A stretch of 23,511 nucleotides of DNA from Lachnospiraceae bacterium UBA7199 (GTDB lineage: Bacteria; Bacillota; Clostridia; Lachnospirales; Lachnospiraceae). Made by a program: the position numbers and the translations under genes. The stretch is taken from positions 1 through 23,511 of the forward strand of contig DKUR01000079.1 of NCBI GenBank assembly GCA_002490775.1, in the 5' to 3' direction. Under the pieces are notes generated by a model. It was not told the DNA's origin. It searched no databases and was given only the letters and a program-made list of their open reading frames with translations. Shown here piece by piece: positions 7,247-15,038 of this stretch (its first letter is position 1; the number at the start of each line of letters is the position of its first letter).

Positions 7247-8266
7247 ATGAAAGAAAGATTAGAACAAATTAAGGCAGAAGCCTTAAAAAAGATTCAGGAT
7301 AGTGATGCCTTGGATAAGTTAAATGAGATCAGAGTGAACTATTTGGGCAAAAAGGGAGAATTAACTGCTGTTTTAAAGGGAATGAAGGATGTAGCAGAAA
7401 AAGACCGCCCCAAGGTAGGACAGATGGTGAATGAGACAAGGCAGGAGATTGAGTCTGTTTTGGAAGAAGCAAAGGCAAGAATGGAGCGTGCAGTTTTAGA
7501 AAGCAGAATGAAAAATGAAACCATTGATGTGACGCTTCCTGCCAAGAAAAAAAATATGGGGCACCGCCACCCTAATACCATTGCATTAGAAGAAGTAGAA
7601 AGAATCTTTATTGGTATGGGATATGAAGTAGTGGAAGGACCTGAGGTGGAAACTGACTATTACAATTTTGAAGCCTTGAATATTCCGGCAGACCACCCGG
7701 CAAAGGATGAGCAGGATACTTTTTATATAAATGGTGATTTCCTGCTTAGAACACAGACTTCCGGCACTCAGGTACATGAAATGGAAAAAGGAAAGCTGCC
7801 CATCCGCATGATAGCACCGGGCAGAGTGTTCCGTTCTGATGAAGTAGATGCAACTCATTCCCCTTCCTTCCATCAGGTAGAGGGGCTTGTAATTGATAAA
7901 CATATTACATTTGCAGATTTAAAAGGCACACTTACAGAGTTTGCAAGAGAATTATTTGGGGAAGAAACAAAAGTGAAATTCCGCCCCCATCATTTCAATT
8001 TTACAGAACCTAGTGCAGAAATGGACGTTTCCTGCTTCAAGTGCGGCGGAAAAGGATGCCGCTTCTGCAAAGGCTCCGGCTGGATTGAAATCCTGGGCTG
8101 CGGCATGGTTCATCCCAACGTACTGACCATGAGCGGAATCGATCCTGAAAAATACTCAGGCTTTGCATTTGGAGTTGGCCTGGAAAGAATCGCTCTCCTA
8201 AAATATGAAATAGACGACATGCGTCTCCTCTACGAAAACGACATAAGGTTTTTAAAACAGTTCTAG
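7247..8266 (+). CDS. pheS: Phenylalanine--tRNA ligase alpha subunit
   Basis: A 339-residue catalytic subunit of the alpha2-beta2 PheRS, which charges tRNA-Phe in the cytoplasm. Seen: an N-terminal coiled coil (residues about 1-95) that contacts tRNA, class II motif 2 (FRSDEVDATHSPSFHQVEGL, from F195) and motif 3 (GFAFGVGLER, from G305). Length is normal. Between them is a C-x2-C-x4-C-x2-C cluster (C263, C266, C271, C274), absent from E. coli PheS as I recall it but, as I remember, common in Firmicutes PheS; it could bind zinc. The ATG is preceded by AAGGAAAGGAAGAAAGG. The gene is controlled by the Phe T-box upstream and followed by pheT after 37 bases. Confidence 0.98.
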   Translation: MKERLEQIKAEALKKIQDSDALDKLNEIRVNYLGKKGELTAVLKGMKDVAEKDRPKVGQMVNETRQEIESVLEEAKARMERAVLESRMKNETIDVTLPAKKKNMGHRHPNTIALEEVERIFIGMGYEVVEGPEVETDYYNFEALNIPADHPAKDEQDTFYINGDFLLRTQTSGTQVHEMEKGKLPIRMIAPGRVFRSDEVDATHSPSFHQVEGLVIDKHITFADLKGTLTEFARELFGEETKVKFRPHHFNFTEPSAEMDVSCFKCGGKGCRFCKGSGWIEILGCGMVHPNVLTMSGIDPEKYSGFAFGVGLERIALLKYEIDDMRLLYENDIRFLKQF

Positions 8267-8303
8267 TAAAAATGACAGGGAGTTCCCCAGAAAGGAAGAA
8301 AAA

Positions 8304-10724
8304 ATGAACACAGCATTATCATGGATTAAAGCTTATGTGCCGGAACTTGAGTGTTCTGATCAGGAATATTGTGATGCAATGACACTTACCGGAACAAAGG
8401 TAGAAAATTATGAAAGATTAGATAAAAATTTGGAAAAAATAGTAGTAGGAAGAATTGAAAAAATAGAAAAACATCCTGATGCCGATAAGTTAATCGTCTG
8501 TCAGGTAAATATCGGCAATCAGGTCATCCAGATTGTGACAGGTGCCCCTAATGTAAAAGAGGGAGATAAAGTGCCTGTGGTTTTAGATGGCGGAAAAGTA
8601 GCAGGAGGACATGATGGTGGTCCTCTGCCTGAAAATGGAATAGCAATCAAGGCAGGAAAATTAAGAGGTGTTGAATCCAATGGAATGATGTGCTCCATTG
8701 AAGAACTTGGCTCAGACAGAAATATGTATCCGGACGCACCAGAAATGGGAATCTACATTTTCCCTGACCATGTTCAGGTAGGGGCAGATGCGGTAGAGGT
8801 GCTTGGCCTTAGAGACACCGTATTTGAATATGAGATCACCTCCAACCGGGTAGACTGTTATAGTGTACTGGGAATTGCAAGGGAAGCAGCAGCAACCTTC
8901 CGCAAACCTTTTGTTCCGCCGGTGGTTAAGGTAAAGGAAAACGGAGAAAATATAAATGATTATGTTTCAGTAGAAGTTCAGGATACCGATTTGTGTACCA
9001 GATACTGTGCAAGAGTATGCACCAATATTAAAATAGCGCCTTCGCCGGAATGGATGCAGAGAAGGCTTGCAGCCAGCGGAATCCGCCCCATCAATAATTT
9101 GGTGGATATTACAAACTATGTAATGGAAGAATATGGCCAGCCAATGCATGCGTTTGACCTTGATACCGTAGCGGGGCATAAGATTATTGTAAGACGTGCC
9201 AAGGATGGAGATGAATTTCAGACTTTGGATGAACAGATAAGGAAGCTGGATAAAGATATATTAATGATCTGTGATGCGGAAAAGGAAATAGGCATTGCAG
9301 GCATTATGGGTGGCGAAAACAGCAAAATTACTGATGATGTTAAGACAGTTCTTTTTGAGGCTGCTACCTTCAATGGTGCAAATATCCGTAAATCTGCAAA
9401 GAGACTGGGACTTCGGACAGATGCTTCTGGCAAGTTTGAAAAAGGACTCGATCCCCATAATGCTGAAGCTGCAATTAACAGGGCCTGTCAGTTGATTCAG
9501 GAATTGGGATGTGGAGACGTGGTAAGTGGAATGGTGGATGTCTGCCAGCCTATGAAAGAGGAAGCAAGAATTAAATTTGAACCAGACAGGATAAATGATC
9601 TGCTGGGAACAGAGGTTTCTGTAAATGATATGCTGGATATTTTCAAAATGTTAGATATTCGGTATGAGGAAGATGCTGGAGAACTGATTGCACCTACCTA
9701 TAGGCAGGATCTGGGATGTTGTGCGGATATTGCAGAGGAAGTGGCAAGATTTTATGGCTATGATAAAATTTCGACTACACTGCCTAATGGAGAAGCTACA
9801 GCAGGAAAACTTTCCTATAAGTTAAGGATTGAACAAAAGGCAAGAGACATCGTGGAATATTATGGATTTTCACAGGGAATGTGCTACTCATTTGAAAGTC
9901 CCAAGGTATTTGATAAACTATTGATTCCCGAAGATTCTCCCCTTAGAAATGCGATTGTAATCGCAAATCCTTTAGGGGAAGATTTCTCAATTATGAGAAC
10001 CATATCCTTAAACGGAATGCTGACTTCACTTGCAACAAATTATAATAGAAGGAACAAAGATGTAAGACTATATGAACTTGGAAATATTTATCTGCCTCAT
10101 CAATTCCCTTTAACCGAGCTTCCGGAAGAAAGAATGCAGTTAACGTTAGGAATGTATGGGGAAGGTGATTTCTATACAATGAAAGGCGTTATAGAAGAAT
10201 TTTTTGACTGTGTTGGAATGAAAAAGAAAACCAGCTATGATCCGAAAGCAGAGAAAAGCTTCCTTCATCCGGGACGTATGGCAAACATCATTTATGATGG
10301 TGAAGTAGTGGGATATTTAGGCGAGGTTCATCCAATTGTTTGCAGCAATTATGATATTTCTGCAAGAGTTTATATTGCAGTGCTTGATATGCCGCTGATT
10401 ACAAAGAATGCTACTTTTGACAGAAAGTATGAGGGAATCGCTAAATATCCGGCAGTTACAAGGGATATAAGTATGGTAGTGCCGAAAAATATTATGGCAG
10501 GACAAATTGAAGCAATGATTGAACAAAGAGGTGGGAAACTGCTGGAAAGTTATCAGTTGTTTGACATTTATGAGGGAGAGCAGATTAAGGAAGGATACAA
10601 ATCTATGGCTTATTCCATTGTATTTCGTGCAAAAGACAGGACGTTGGAAGAAAATGATGTAACTTCTGCTATGAAAAAAATATTAAACGGGTTAGAAAGC
10701 ATTGGAATTGAATTAAGACAGTAA
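8304..10724 (+). CDS. pheT: Phenylalanine--tRNA ligase beta subunit
   Basis: An 806-residue beta subunit of PheRS, of the usual bacterial length. Domains in order: tRNA-binding OB domain (residues about 40-155, VVGRIEKIEKHPDADKL), B3/B4 editing domain (about 215-390) that hydrolyses Tyr-tRNA-Phe, B5 domain (about 405-475), a catalytic-like core lacking activity, and the C-terminal FDX-ACB anticodon-binding domain (YPAVTRDISMVVP at about 714 to the end). The ATG has GAAAGGAAG in front. The next gene begins 14 bases after the stop, so the Phe T-box probably controls more than pheST. Confidence 0.98.
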   Translation: MNTALSWIKAYVPELECSDQEYCDAMTLTGTKVENYERLDKNLEKIVVGRIEKIEKHPDADKLIVCQVNIGNQVIQIVTGAPNVKEGDKVPVVLDGGKVAGGHDGGPLPENGIAIKAGKLRGVESNGMMCSIEELGSDRNMYPDAPEMGIYIFPDHVQVGADAVEVLGLRDTVFEYEITSNRVDCYSVLGIAREAAATFRKPFVPPVVKVKENGENINDYVSVEVQDTDLCTRYCARVCTNIKIAPSPEWMQRRLAASGIRPINNLVDITNYVMEEYGQPMHAFDLDTVAGHKIIVRRAKDGDEFQTLDEQIRKLDKDILMICDAEKEIGIAGIMGGENSKITDDVKTVLFEAATFNGANIRKSAKRLGLRTDASGKFEKGLDPHNAEAAINRACQLIQELGCGDVVSGMVDVCQPMKEEARIKFEPDRINDLLGTEVSVNDMLDIFKMLDIRYEEDAGELIAPTYRQDLGCCADIAEEVARFYGYDKISTTLPNGEATAGKLSYKLRIEQKARDIVEYYGFSQGMCYSFESPKVFDKLLIPEDSPLRNAIVIANPLGEDFSIMRTISLNGMLTSLATNYNRRNKDVRLYELGNIYLPHQFPLTELPEERMQLTLGMYGEGDFYTMKGVIEEFFDCVGMKKKTSYDPKAEKSFLHPGRMANIIYDGEVVGYLGEVHPIVCSNYDISARVYIAVLDMPLITKNATFDRKYEGIAKYPAVTRDISMVVPKNIMAGQIEAMIEQRGGKLLESYQLFDIYEGEQIKEGYKSMAYSIVFRAKDRTLEENDVTSAMKKILNGLESIGIELRQ

Positions 10725-10738
10725 AAGGAGTGAAATTT

Positions 10739-12157
10739 ATGGAAATGCAAAATACATGGGAGACTTACAATAATAAGCAGCTAAAGGATGTTGATGCCTT
10801 TGCAGATGAATACAGAAAATTTCTTGATGAAGGAAAAACAGAGCGGGAATGTGTAGACTATATTGTAAATGAAGTGGAAAAGAATGGATATCGTGAATTA
10901 CAGGATGTGATCAAAAAAGGGGAAACCCTAAGTGCAGGTGATAAGGTCTATGCAGTGTGCATGAATAAGTCAGTGGTTATGTTCCGAATCGGGAAAAAGC
11001 CTATGGCGGAGGGAATGAATATTTTAGGAGCCCATATAGATTCCCCAAGACTGGATGTAAAGCAAAACCCTCTTTATGAAGAGGGTGGCTTTGCTTACCT
11101 GGATACACATTATTATGGCGGTGTTAAAAAATATCAGTGGGTGACGATCCCTCTTTCCCTTCATGGCGTTGTGATAAAAAAAGACGGAACGACAGTAGAG
11201 GTCAATATTGGAGAAAACGAGGATGATCCGGTATTCTTTATTTCTGATTTGCTGATCCATCTGGCACAGGAGCAGTTGGAAAAGAAAGCTGCAAAGGTGA
11301 TCGAAGGAGAAGCTCTTGATATTATTATGGGGAATAAGCCGGTTGCCTTTGATAAGAAAAATGATAAGGAAAGCGGAGAGGAGCCGGCAAAGGAGGCTGT
11401 TAAAAAAGGAATTCTTGATATTTTAAAGAAAACGTATGATGTGGAAGAGGAAGATTTTCTTTCAGCAGAACTGGAAGTGGTTCCTGCCGGAAAAGCAAGG
11501 GAAGCCGGACTTGACCGCAGTATGATTTTAGGTTATGGACAGGATGACAGAGTATGTGCATTTACCTCCTTAATGGCAATGATGGATGTGGAGGATACAG
11601 AACGAACAGCCTGTTGTCTGCTGGTGGATAAAGAGGAGATTGGCAGTGTGGGTGCTACCGGAATGCAGTCTAAATTTTTTGAAAATATGGTTGCAGAGGT
11701 GATGAATCTTACCGGTGAATATTCTGAATTAAACGTGAGAAGGTGTCTGTCCTCTTCCTGCATGCTTTCATCGGATGTGAGCAGTGCATATGATCCTTCC
11801 TTTGCATCAAGCTTTGATAAGAAAAATGTTGCTTACCTTGGCGGCGGCATGGTATTTAACAAATTTACCGGTTCCAGAGGAAAATCCGGTTCTAATGATG
11901 CTAACGCAGAATATCTTGCCTATATCCGTCAGATTTTTGAAAAGGAAAAAGTGAATTTCCAGACAGCAGAACTAGGAAAAGTTGATCTTGGCGGCGGCGG
12001 GACGATTGCCTATATTCTTGCTTTATATGGCATGAATGTGATTGACAGTGGAGTGGCAGTTTTAAATATGCATGCACCCTGGGAAGCTACCAGCAAGGCA
12101 GATGTATATGAAGCCAAGCGGGGATATGAAGCTTTCTTAAGGGGAGCGGGAATGTAA
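10739..12157 (+). CDS. M18 family zinc aminopeptidase
   Basis: A 472-residue metallo-aminopeptidase of family M18 (aspartyl aminopeptidase-like), a cytoplasmic enzyme removing N-terminal residues from peptides. Metal-site motifs are in order: GAHIDSPRLD (H99), QDDRVCAF (D269-D270), DKEEIGS (E299-E300), SSDVSSAYDP, and NMHAPWE near the end (H445). Length suits the family. I chose ATG 10739 because AAGGAG (10725-10730) sits 8 bases before it; the in-frame GTG at 10730 overlaps that site and is unlikely. The gene lies 14 bases after pheT and overlaps queA by one base (TAATG), so it is embedded in the T-box operon. The preferred N-terminal residue cannot be read from the sequence. Confidence 0.93.
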   Translation: MEMQNTWETYNNKQLKDVDAFADEYRKFLDEGKTERECVDYIVNEVEKNGYRELQDVIKKGETLSAGDKVYAVCMNKSVVMFRIGKKPMAEGMNILGAHIDSPRLDVKQNPLYEEGGFAYLDTHYYGGVKKYQWVTIPLSLHGVVIKKDGTTVEVNIGENEDDPVFFISDLLIHLAQEQLEKKAAKVIEGEALDIIMGNKPVAFDKKNDKESGEEPAKEAVKKGILDILKKTYDVEEEDFLSAELEVVPAGKAREAGLDRSMILGYGQDDRVCAFTSLMAMMDVEDTERTACCLLVDKEEIGSVGATGMQSKFFENMVAEVMNLTGEYSELNVRRCLSSSCMLSSDVSSAYDPSFASSFDKKNVAYLGGGMVFNKFTGSRGKSGSNDANAEYLAYIRQIFEKEKVNFQTAELGKVDLGGGGTIAYILALYGMNVIDSGVAVLNMHAPWEATSKADVYEAKRGYEAFLRGAGM

Positions 12158-13218
12158 TGGAAAAGGATCTTAAAACCTCGGATTTTTATTTTGATCTGCC
12201 AAAGGAATTGATTGCACAGGATCCCCTTGATGACAGATCCTCGTCCAGACTTCTTATGGTAGATAAAAATACGGGAGCCATAAAGCATGAAGTGTTTCGT
12301 AACATTATAGATTACCTGCATCCGGGGGACTGCCTGGTGCTGAATGATACTAAAGTGCTTCCGGCAAGGCTGTTTGGCATAAAGCCGGATACCGGAGCAC
12401 AGGTGGAAGTGCTTCTTTTAAAACGCAGGGAAGGAAATGTGTGGGAATGTCTGGTAAGGCCAGGGAAAAAGGTGAGACCGGGAGCATTACTTACCTTTGG
12501 AAATGGAATACTTAACGCAGAGGTATTAGAGGTAGTGGAAGAAGGCAACAGACTGATCCGGTTTTCCTATGATGGAATTTTTGAAGAGGTATTAGACAGA
12601 CTTGGAGAAATGCCGCTTCCTCCTTATATCACCCATAAATTGAAAGACAAAAATCGATATCAGACGGTATATGCTAAGTATGATGGCTCGGCGGCAGCGC
12701 CTACAGCAGGCCTTCATTTTACCAATGAACTTCTTACAAGAATAGAAAAAAAAGGTGTGAAGCTTGCATATGTAACGCTGCATGTAGGGCTTGGCACATT
12801 TCGTCCGGTGAAGGAGGAGCATATTCTGGAACACCACATGCATTCCGAATATTATCAGATTACGCAAAGTGCAGCGGAAATAATCAATGATACTAAAAAA
12901 AGCGGGAAAAGGGTAATCTGTGTGGGAACTACAAGCTGCCGGACAATAGAAAGTGCGGCAGATGAAAAAGGAATTCTTTCAGAATGCTGCGGTGACACAG
13001 AAATTTTTATTTATCCTGGTTATCAGTTTAAAGTGATGGACTGCCTGATTACCAATTTTCATTTGCCAGAATCGACTTTAGTTATGTTGGTCAGTGCACT
13101 GGCAGGGCGTGAAAATGTACTTAATGCATACAAAGAAGCTGTGAAAGAAAAATATCGCTTTTTTTCTTTTGGAGACGCATGTTTTTTTACAGATGACTTT
13201 ACAAAAAATATCATTTAG
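12157..13218 (+). CDS. queA: tRNA preQ1(34) S-adenosylmethionine ribosyltransferase-isomerase
   Basis: A 353-residue QueA, which transfers and rearranges the ribosyl part of SAM onto preQ1 at the wobble position of tRNAs for Asn, Asp, His and Tyr, giving epoxyqueuosine. Family motifs: QDPLDDRSSSRLLM, NDTKVLPARLFG, PTAGLHFT, HVGLGTFRPV, TTSCRTIES and FHLPESTLVMLVSALAG. Length is normal. Its ATG overlaps the stop of the aminopeptidase gene (TAATG), with GGGGAGCGGG upstream as ribosome site, a sign of translational coupling. No tgt or queF gene is visible in the window. A promoter for the following PilZ gene lies in its last codons. Confidence 0.97.
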   Translation: MEKDLKTSDFYFDLPKELIAQDPLDDRSSSRLLMVDKNTGAIKHEVFRNIIDYLHPGDCLVLNDTKVLPARLFGIKPDTGAQVEVLLLKRREGNVWECLVRPGKKVRPGALLTFGNGILNAEVLEVVEEGNRLIRFSYDGIFEEVLDRLGEMPLPPYITHKLKDKNRYQTVYAKYDGSAAAPTAGLHFTNELLTRIEKKGVKLAYVTLHVGLGTFRPVKEEHILEHHMHSEYYQITQSAAEIINDTKKSGKRVICVGTTSCRTIESAADEKGILSECCGDTEIFIYPGYQFKVMDCLITNFHLPESTLVMLVSALAGRENVLNAYKEAVKEKYRFFSFGDACFFTDDFTKNII

Positions 13219-13226
13219 TATATGAT
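13198..13226 (+). promoter_or_regulatory. Sigma-A promoter of PilZ gene, inside queA end
   Basis: TTTACA (13198-13203), 17-bp spacer, TATGAT (13221-13226): five of six matches in each box. Predicted start near 13233. If used, the ATG at 13222 lies in the -10 box and cannot be the start of PilZ from this transcript. Confidence 0.55.
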
Positions 13227-13284
13227 AGCAATGTGTAAAATAGAACTCTGTTATGGGTATGCCAGGGAAAGGGTATTGGTCAAA

Positions 13285-13623
13285 ATGGAAGAAAGAAGAA
13301 AAAATAACCGCAGGAAATTAATTTCCACGATTATTGTAAAGCGGCTGGATGACAACAGCAATCGGGAAGTTACGATTGATATTGTTGATGTATCGAAATC
13401 AGGCATTGGATTCAATTGTAGTGAACTCTTGGAAATTGGTACAGTTTATGAGGCTAATTTGAGGATTTGGACACAGGAAGTACTCCATGCATGTCTTGAA
13501 ATTATTAGAATAGAAAAAAAGGATGAAGGATTCAATTATGGAGCAGTTTTTATAGGCTTGCCGGAATCAGAGGCAACCAGAATTGAAGTATATGATACCG
13601 TGGCAAACCTGACAGATGCTTGA
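13285..13623 (+). CDS. PilZ domain protein (putative c-di-GMP receptor)
   Basis: A 112-residue, essentially single-domain PilZ protein. The c-di-GMP-binding signature is present: RxxxR (R5...R9 in ERRKNNRRK), 25 residues, then DxSxxG (D35, S37, G40 in DVSKSGIG), so ligand binding is plausible. Such stand-alone domains pass c-di-GMP levels to motility, exopolysaccharide or other outputs; the partner is unknown here. The frame is open back to ATG 13222, but those 21 codons add nothing PilZ-like and a likely promoter covers the upstream ATG, so I place the start at ATG 13285 with AGGGAAAGGG somewhat far upstream. It follows queA in the same direction and ends before a terminator shared with tyrA. 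Confidence 0.85.
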   Translation: MEERRKNNRRKLISTIIVKRLDDNSNREVTIDIVDVSKSGIGFNCSELLEIGTVYEANLRIWTQEVLHACLEIIRIEKKDEGFNYGAVFIGLPESEATRIEVYDTVANLTDA

Positions 13624-13693
13624 TTCTTGTGGCAGCCATAAGGGGCAGGCAGATTTGAATTTAACTCATTGCCCGCAAAATAAACAGCTTTAT

Positions 13694-13732
13694 AAAAAGC
13701 GGTTCTGCGAATATTAGACAGAACCGCTTTTT
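13694..13732. terminator. Bidirectional terminator between PilZ gene and tyrA
   Basis: Perfect 14-bp stem, AAAAAGCGGTTCTG (13694-13707) with 13719-13732, flanked by A5 on one side and T5 on the other, so it can stop transcription from both sides. The tyrA stop codon (13733-13735, minus strand) touches the arm directly. Confidence 0.88.
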
Positions 13733-14833
13733 CTATTTGTGATAGATGGAGTAGCCTTTTGATTGAAGAATTTCAGAAGCTTTTTCAATATTGTTTTCTT
13801 CGTAAAATTCTACCTGAAGTACGCCGCCTTCTGACTCTCTGTTGTGGACAATTCCGATATTTTTAATGCTGATCTGGTTAAGGGCCAGAATCGTTGCAAT
13901 GGCGGCTAAGGCGCCGGGTTCGTCAGCAATATCAATTCGAATGGTGTAAGATTTCTTAATAGGACCACTGGAAGCATCTATGAAAGAGTCCCGGTAACTT
14001 CTGGCATTGTCAAAAAAATCATAAAGCTGCTTTGAACTGGAAGCATCAATTTCCTTTTTTATTTCTTTAAGAGAAAGAATATAGTCATCTAACAGTGCTG
14101 AAATATTTTCTTTGTTGGTCAGACAGATTTGCTGCCACATCACGGGAGAAGAAGATGCAATCCTGGTAATGTCTTTAAAACCGCCTGCTGCGATCAGTTT
14201 CATAATTCCTTCTTTGGAGTCGGATGCTTTGATCAGATTCACCAAAGAAGCTGCAATTACATGAGGAAGGTGGCTGACAGCGGCAGTGACAAAATCGTGC
14301 TGCTTACAGGTGAGTACCATAGGAATGGCGCCGAGGGAGGCAATTAAAGTGCTGAAGGAAGCAACAGTTTCTTTTGGGACGCCTTCTCCGGGAGTTAATA
14401 TATAATAAGCATTTTCTAAAAGAAGAGCTTTGGAATTTATATAGCCGATACGTTCACTTCCTGCCATAGGGTGACCGCCGATAAACTGACCTTCAAGTCC
14501 TGCATTTTTAATATGTTCGTGAATATCTGTTTTTACACTGCCTACATCTGTAAGGAGACAGGAAGGAGATAAGCAGTCTTTCAGTTTAGAAAGATTTTTA
14601 TCATTTTCAGAGACAGGAGCACATAAAAAAATGTAGCTGCATTTTGAAAATTCACTGCCAATATCAGATAACGGAAGATGAATGACGCCTTCTTTAGCGG
14701 CAGTTTTTACTGCCTCCTGATTAATGTCATATGCAATTAGACGGCTGTCAGGGTAAAATTTTCGAAAAGCCTTAGCGATGGAACCGCCGATTAATCCCAG
14801 GCCGATAAAGCCGCAAGTAAAAGTATTGTTCAT
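13733..14833 (-). CDS. tyrA: Prephenate dehydrogenase with ACT domain
   Basis: A 366-residue enzyme that oxidatively decarboxylates prephenate to 4-hydroxyphenylpyruvate, the committed step to tyrosine. Seen: an N-terminal dinucleotide fold with GLGLIG (G11-x-G13-x2-G16) and an acidic residue at the end of strand 2 (YDI, D36), which favours NAD; the catalytic-region motif GGHPMAGSE (H121); and a C-terminal ACT domain (about 295-366, YTIRIDIADEPGALAAIATIL), which in this family senses tyrosine for feedback inhibition. No chorismate mutase domain is fused. It has AAAGGAG as ribosome site and its own promoter, and stands alone on the minus strand between two + strand units. Confidence 0.96.
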   Translation of the reverse strand: MNNTFTCGFIGLGLIGGSIAKAFRKFYPDSRLIAYDINQEAVKTAAKEGVIHLPLSDIGSEFSKCSYIFLCAPVSENDKNLSKLKDCLSPSCLLTDVGSVKTDIHEHIKNAGLEGQFIGGHPMAGSERIGYINSKALLLENAYYILTPGEGVPKETVASFSTLIASLGAIPMVLTCKQHDFVTAAVSHLPHVIAASLVNLIKASDSKEGIMKLIAAGGFKDITRIASSSPVMWQQICLTNKENISALLDDYILSLKEIKKEIDASSSKQLYDFFDNARSYRDSFIDASSGPIKKSYTIRIDIADEPGALAAIATILALNQISIKNIGIVHNRESEGGVLQVEFYEENNIEKASEILQSKGYSIYHK

Positions 14834-14869
14834 GGAAAACTCCTTTCATAAACAACGTTTGACTAAAAA

Positions 14870-14898
14870 AATATAACACTTTAGTGCACAAAAGTCAA
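14870..14898 (-). promoter_or_regulatory. Sigma-A promoter of tyrA
   Basis: On the minus strand: TTGACT (14898-14893), 17-bp spacer, TATATT (14875-14870). The spacer contains the inverted repeat CACTTTAGTG (about 14877-14886), a possible operator. The leader to the ATG is about 30 bases and holds no attenuator. Confidence 0.8.
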
Positions 14899-14924
14899 TC
14901 AATCTGTAAAATGTATAATTTTGC

Positions 14925-14953
14925 TTGTATATTTCCGTGAAATTTAGTAAAAT
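14925..14953 (+). promoter_or_regulatory. Sigma-A promoter of EF-G-like gene
   Basis: TTGTAT (14925-14930), 17-bp spacer, TAAAAT (14948-14953). Predicted start near 14960, leader about 80 bases. A weak AT-only inverted repeat (ATAATTTT/AAAATTAT, around 14979-14999) lies in that leader; I assign it no function. The promoter is divergent from that of tyrA. Confidence 0.7.
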
Positions 14954-15038
14954 GTACTCATGGGGTTTGAAGGCTGAAATAATTTTTCTTTAAAATTATG
15001 ACGTATTGCCCAAAGAAACAGAAAATGGAGGGACATAT

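Noticed and set aside
15006..15038. Longer EF-G-like protein from TTG 15006
   Set aside because: The added 11 residues are not family-like, and the strong site TGGAGGG serves ATG 15039.
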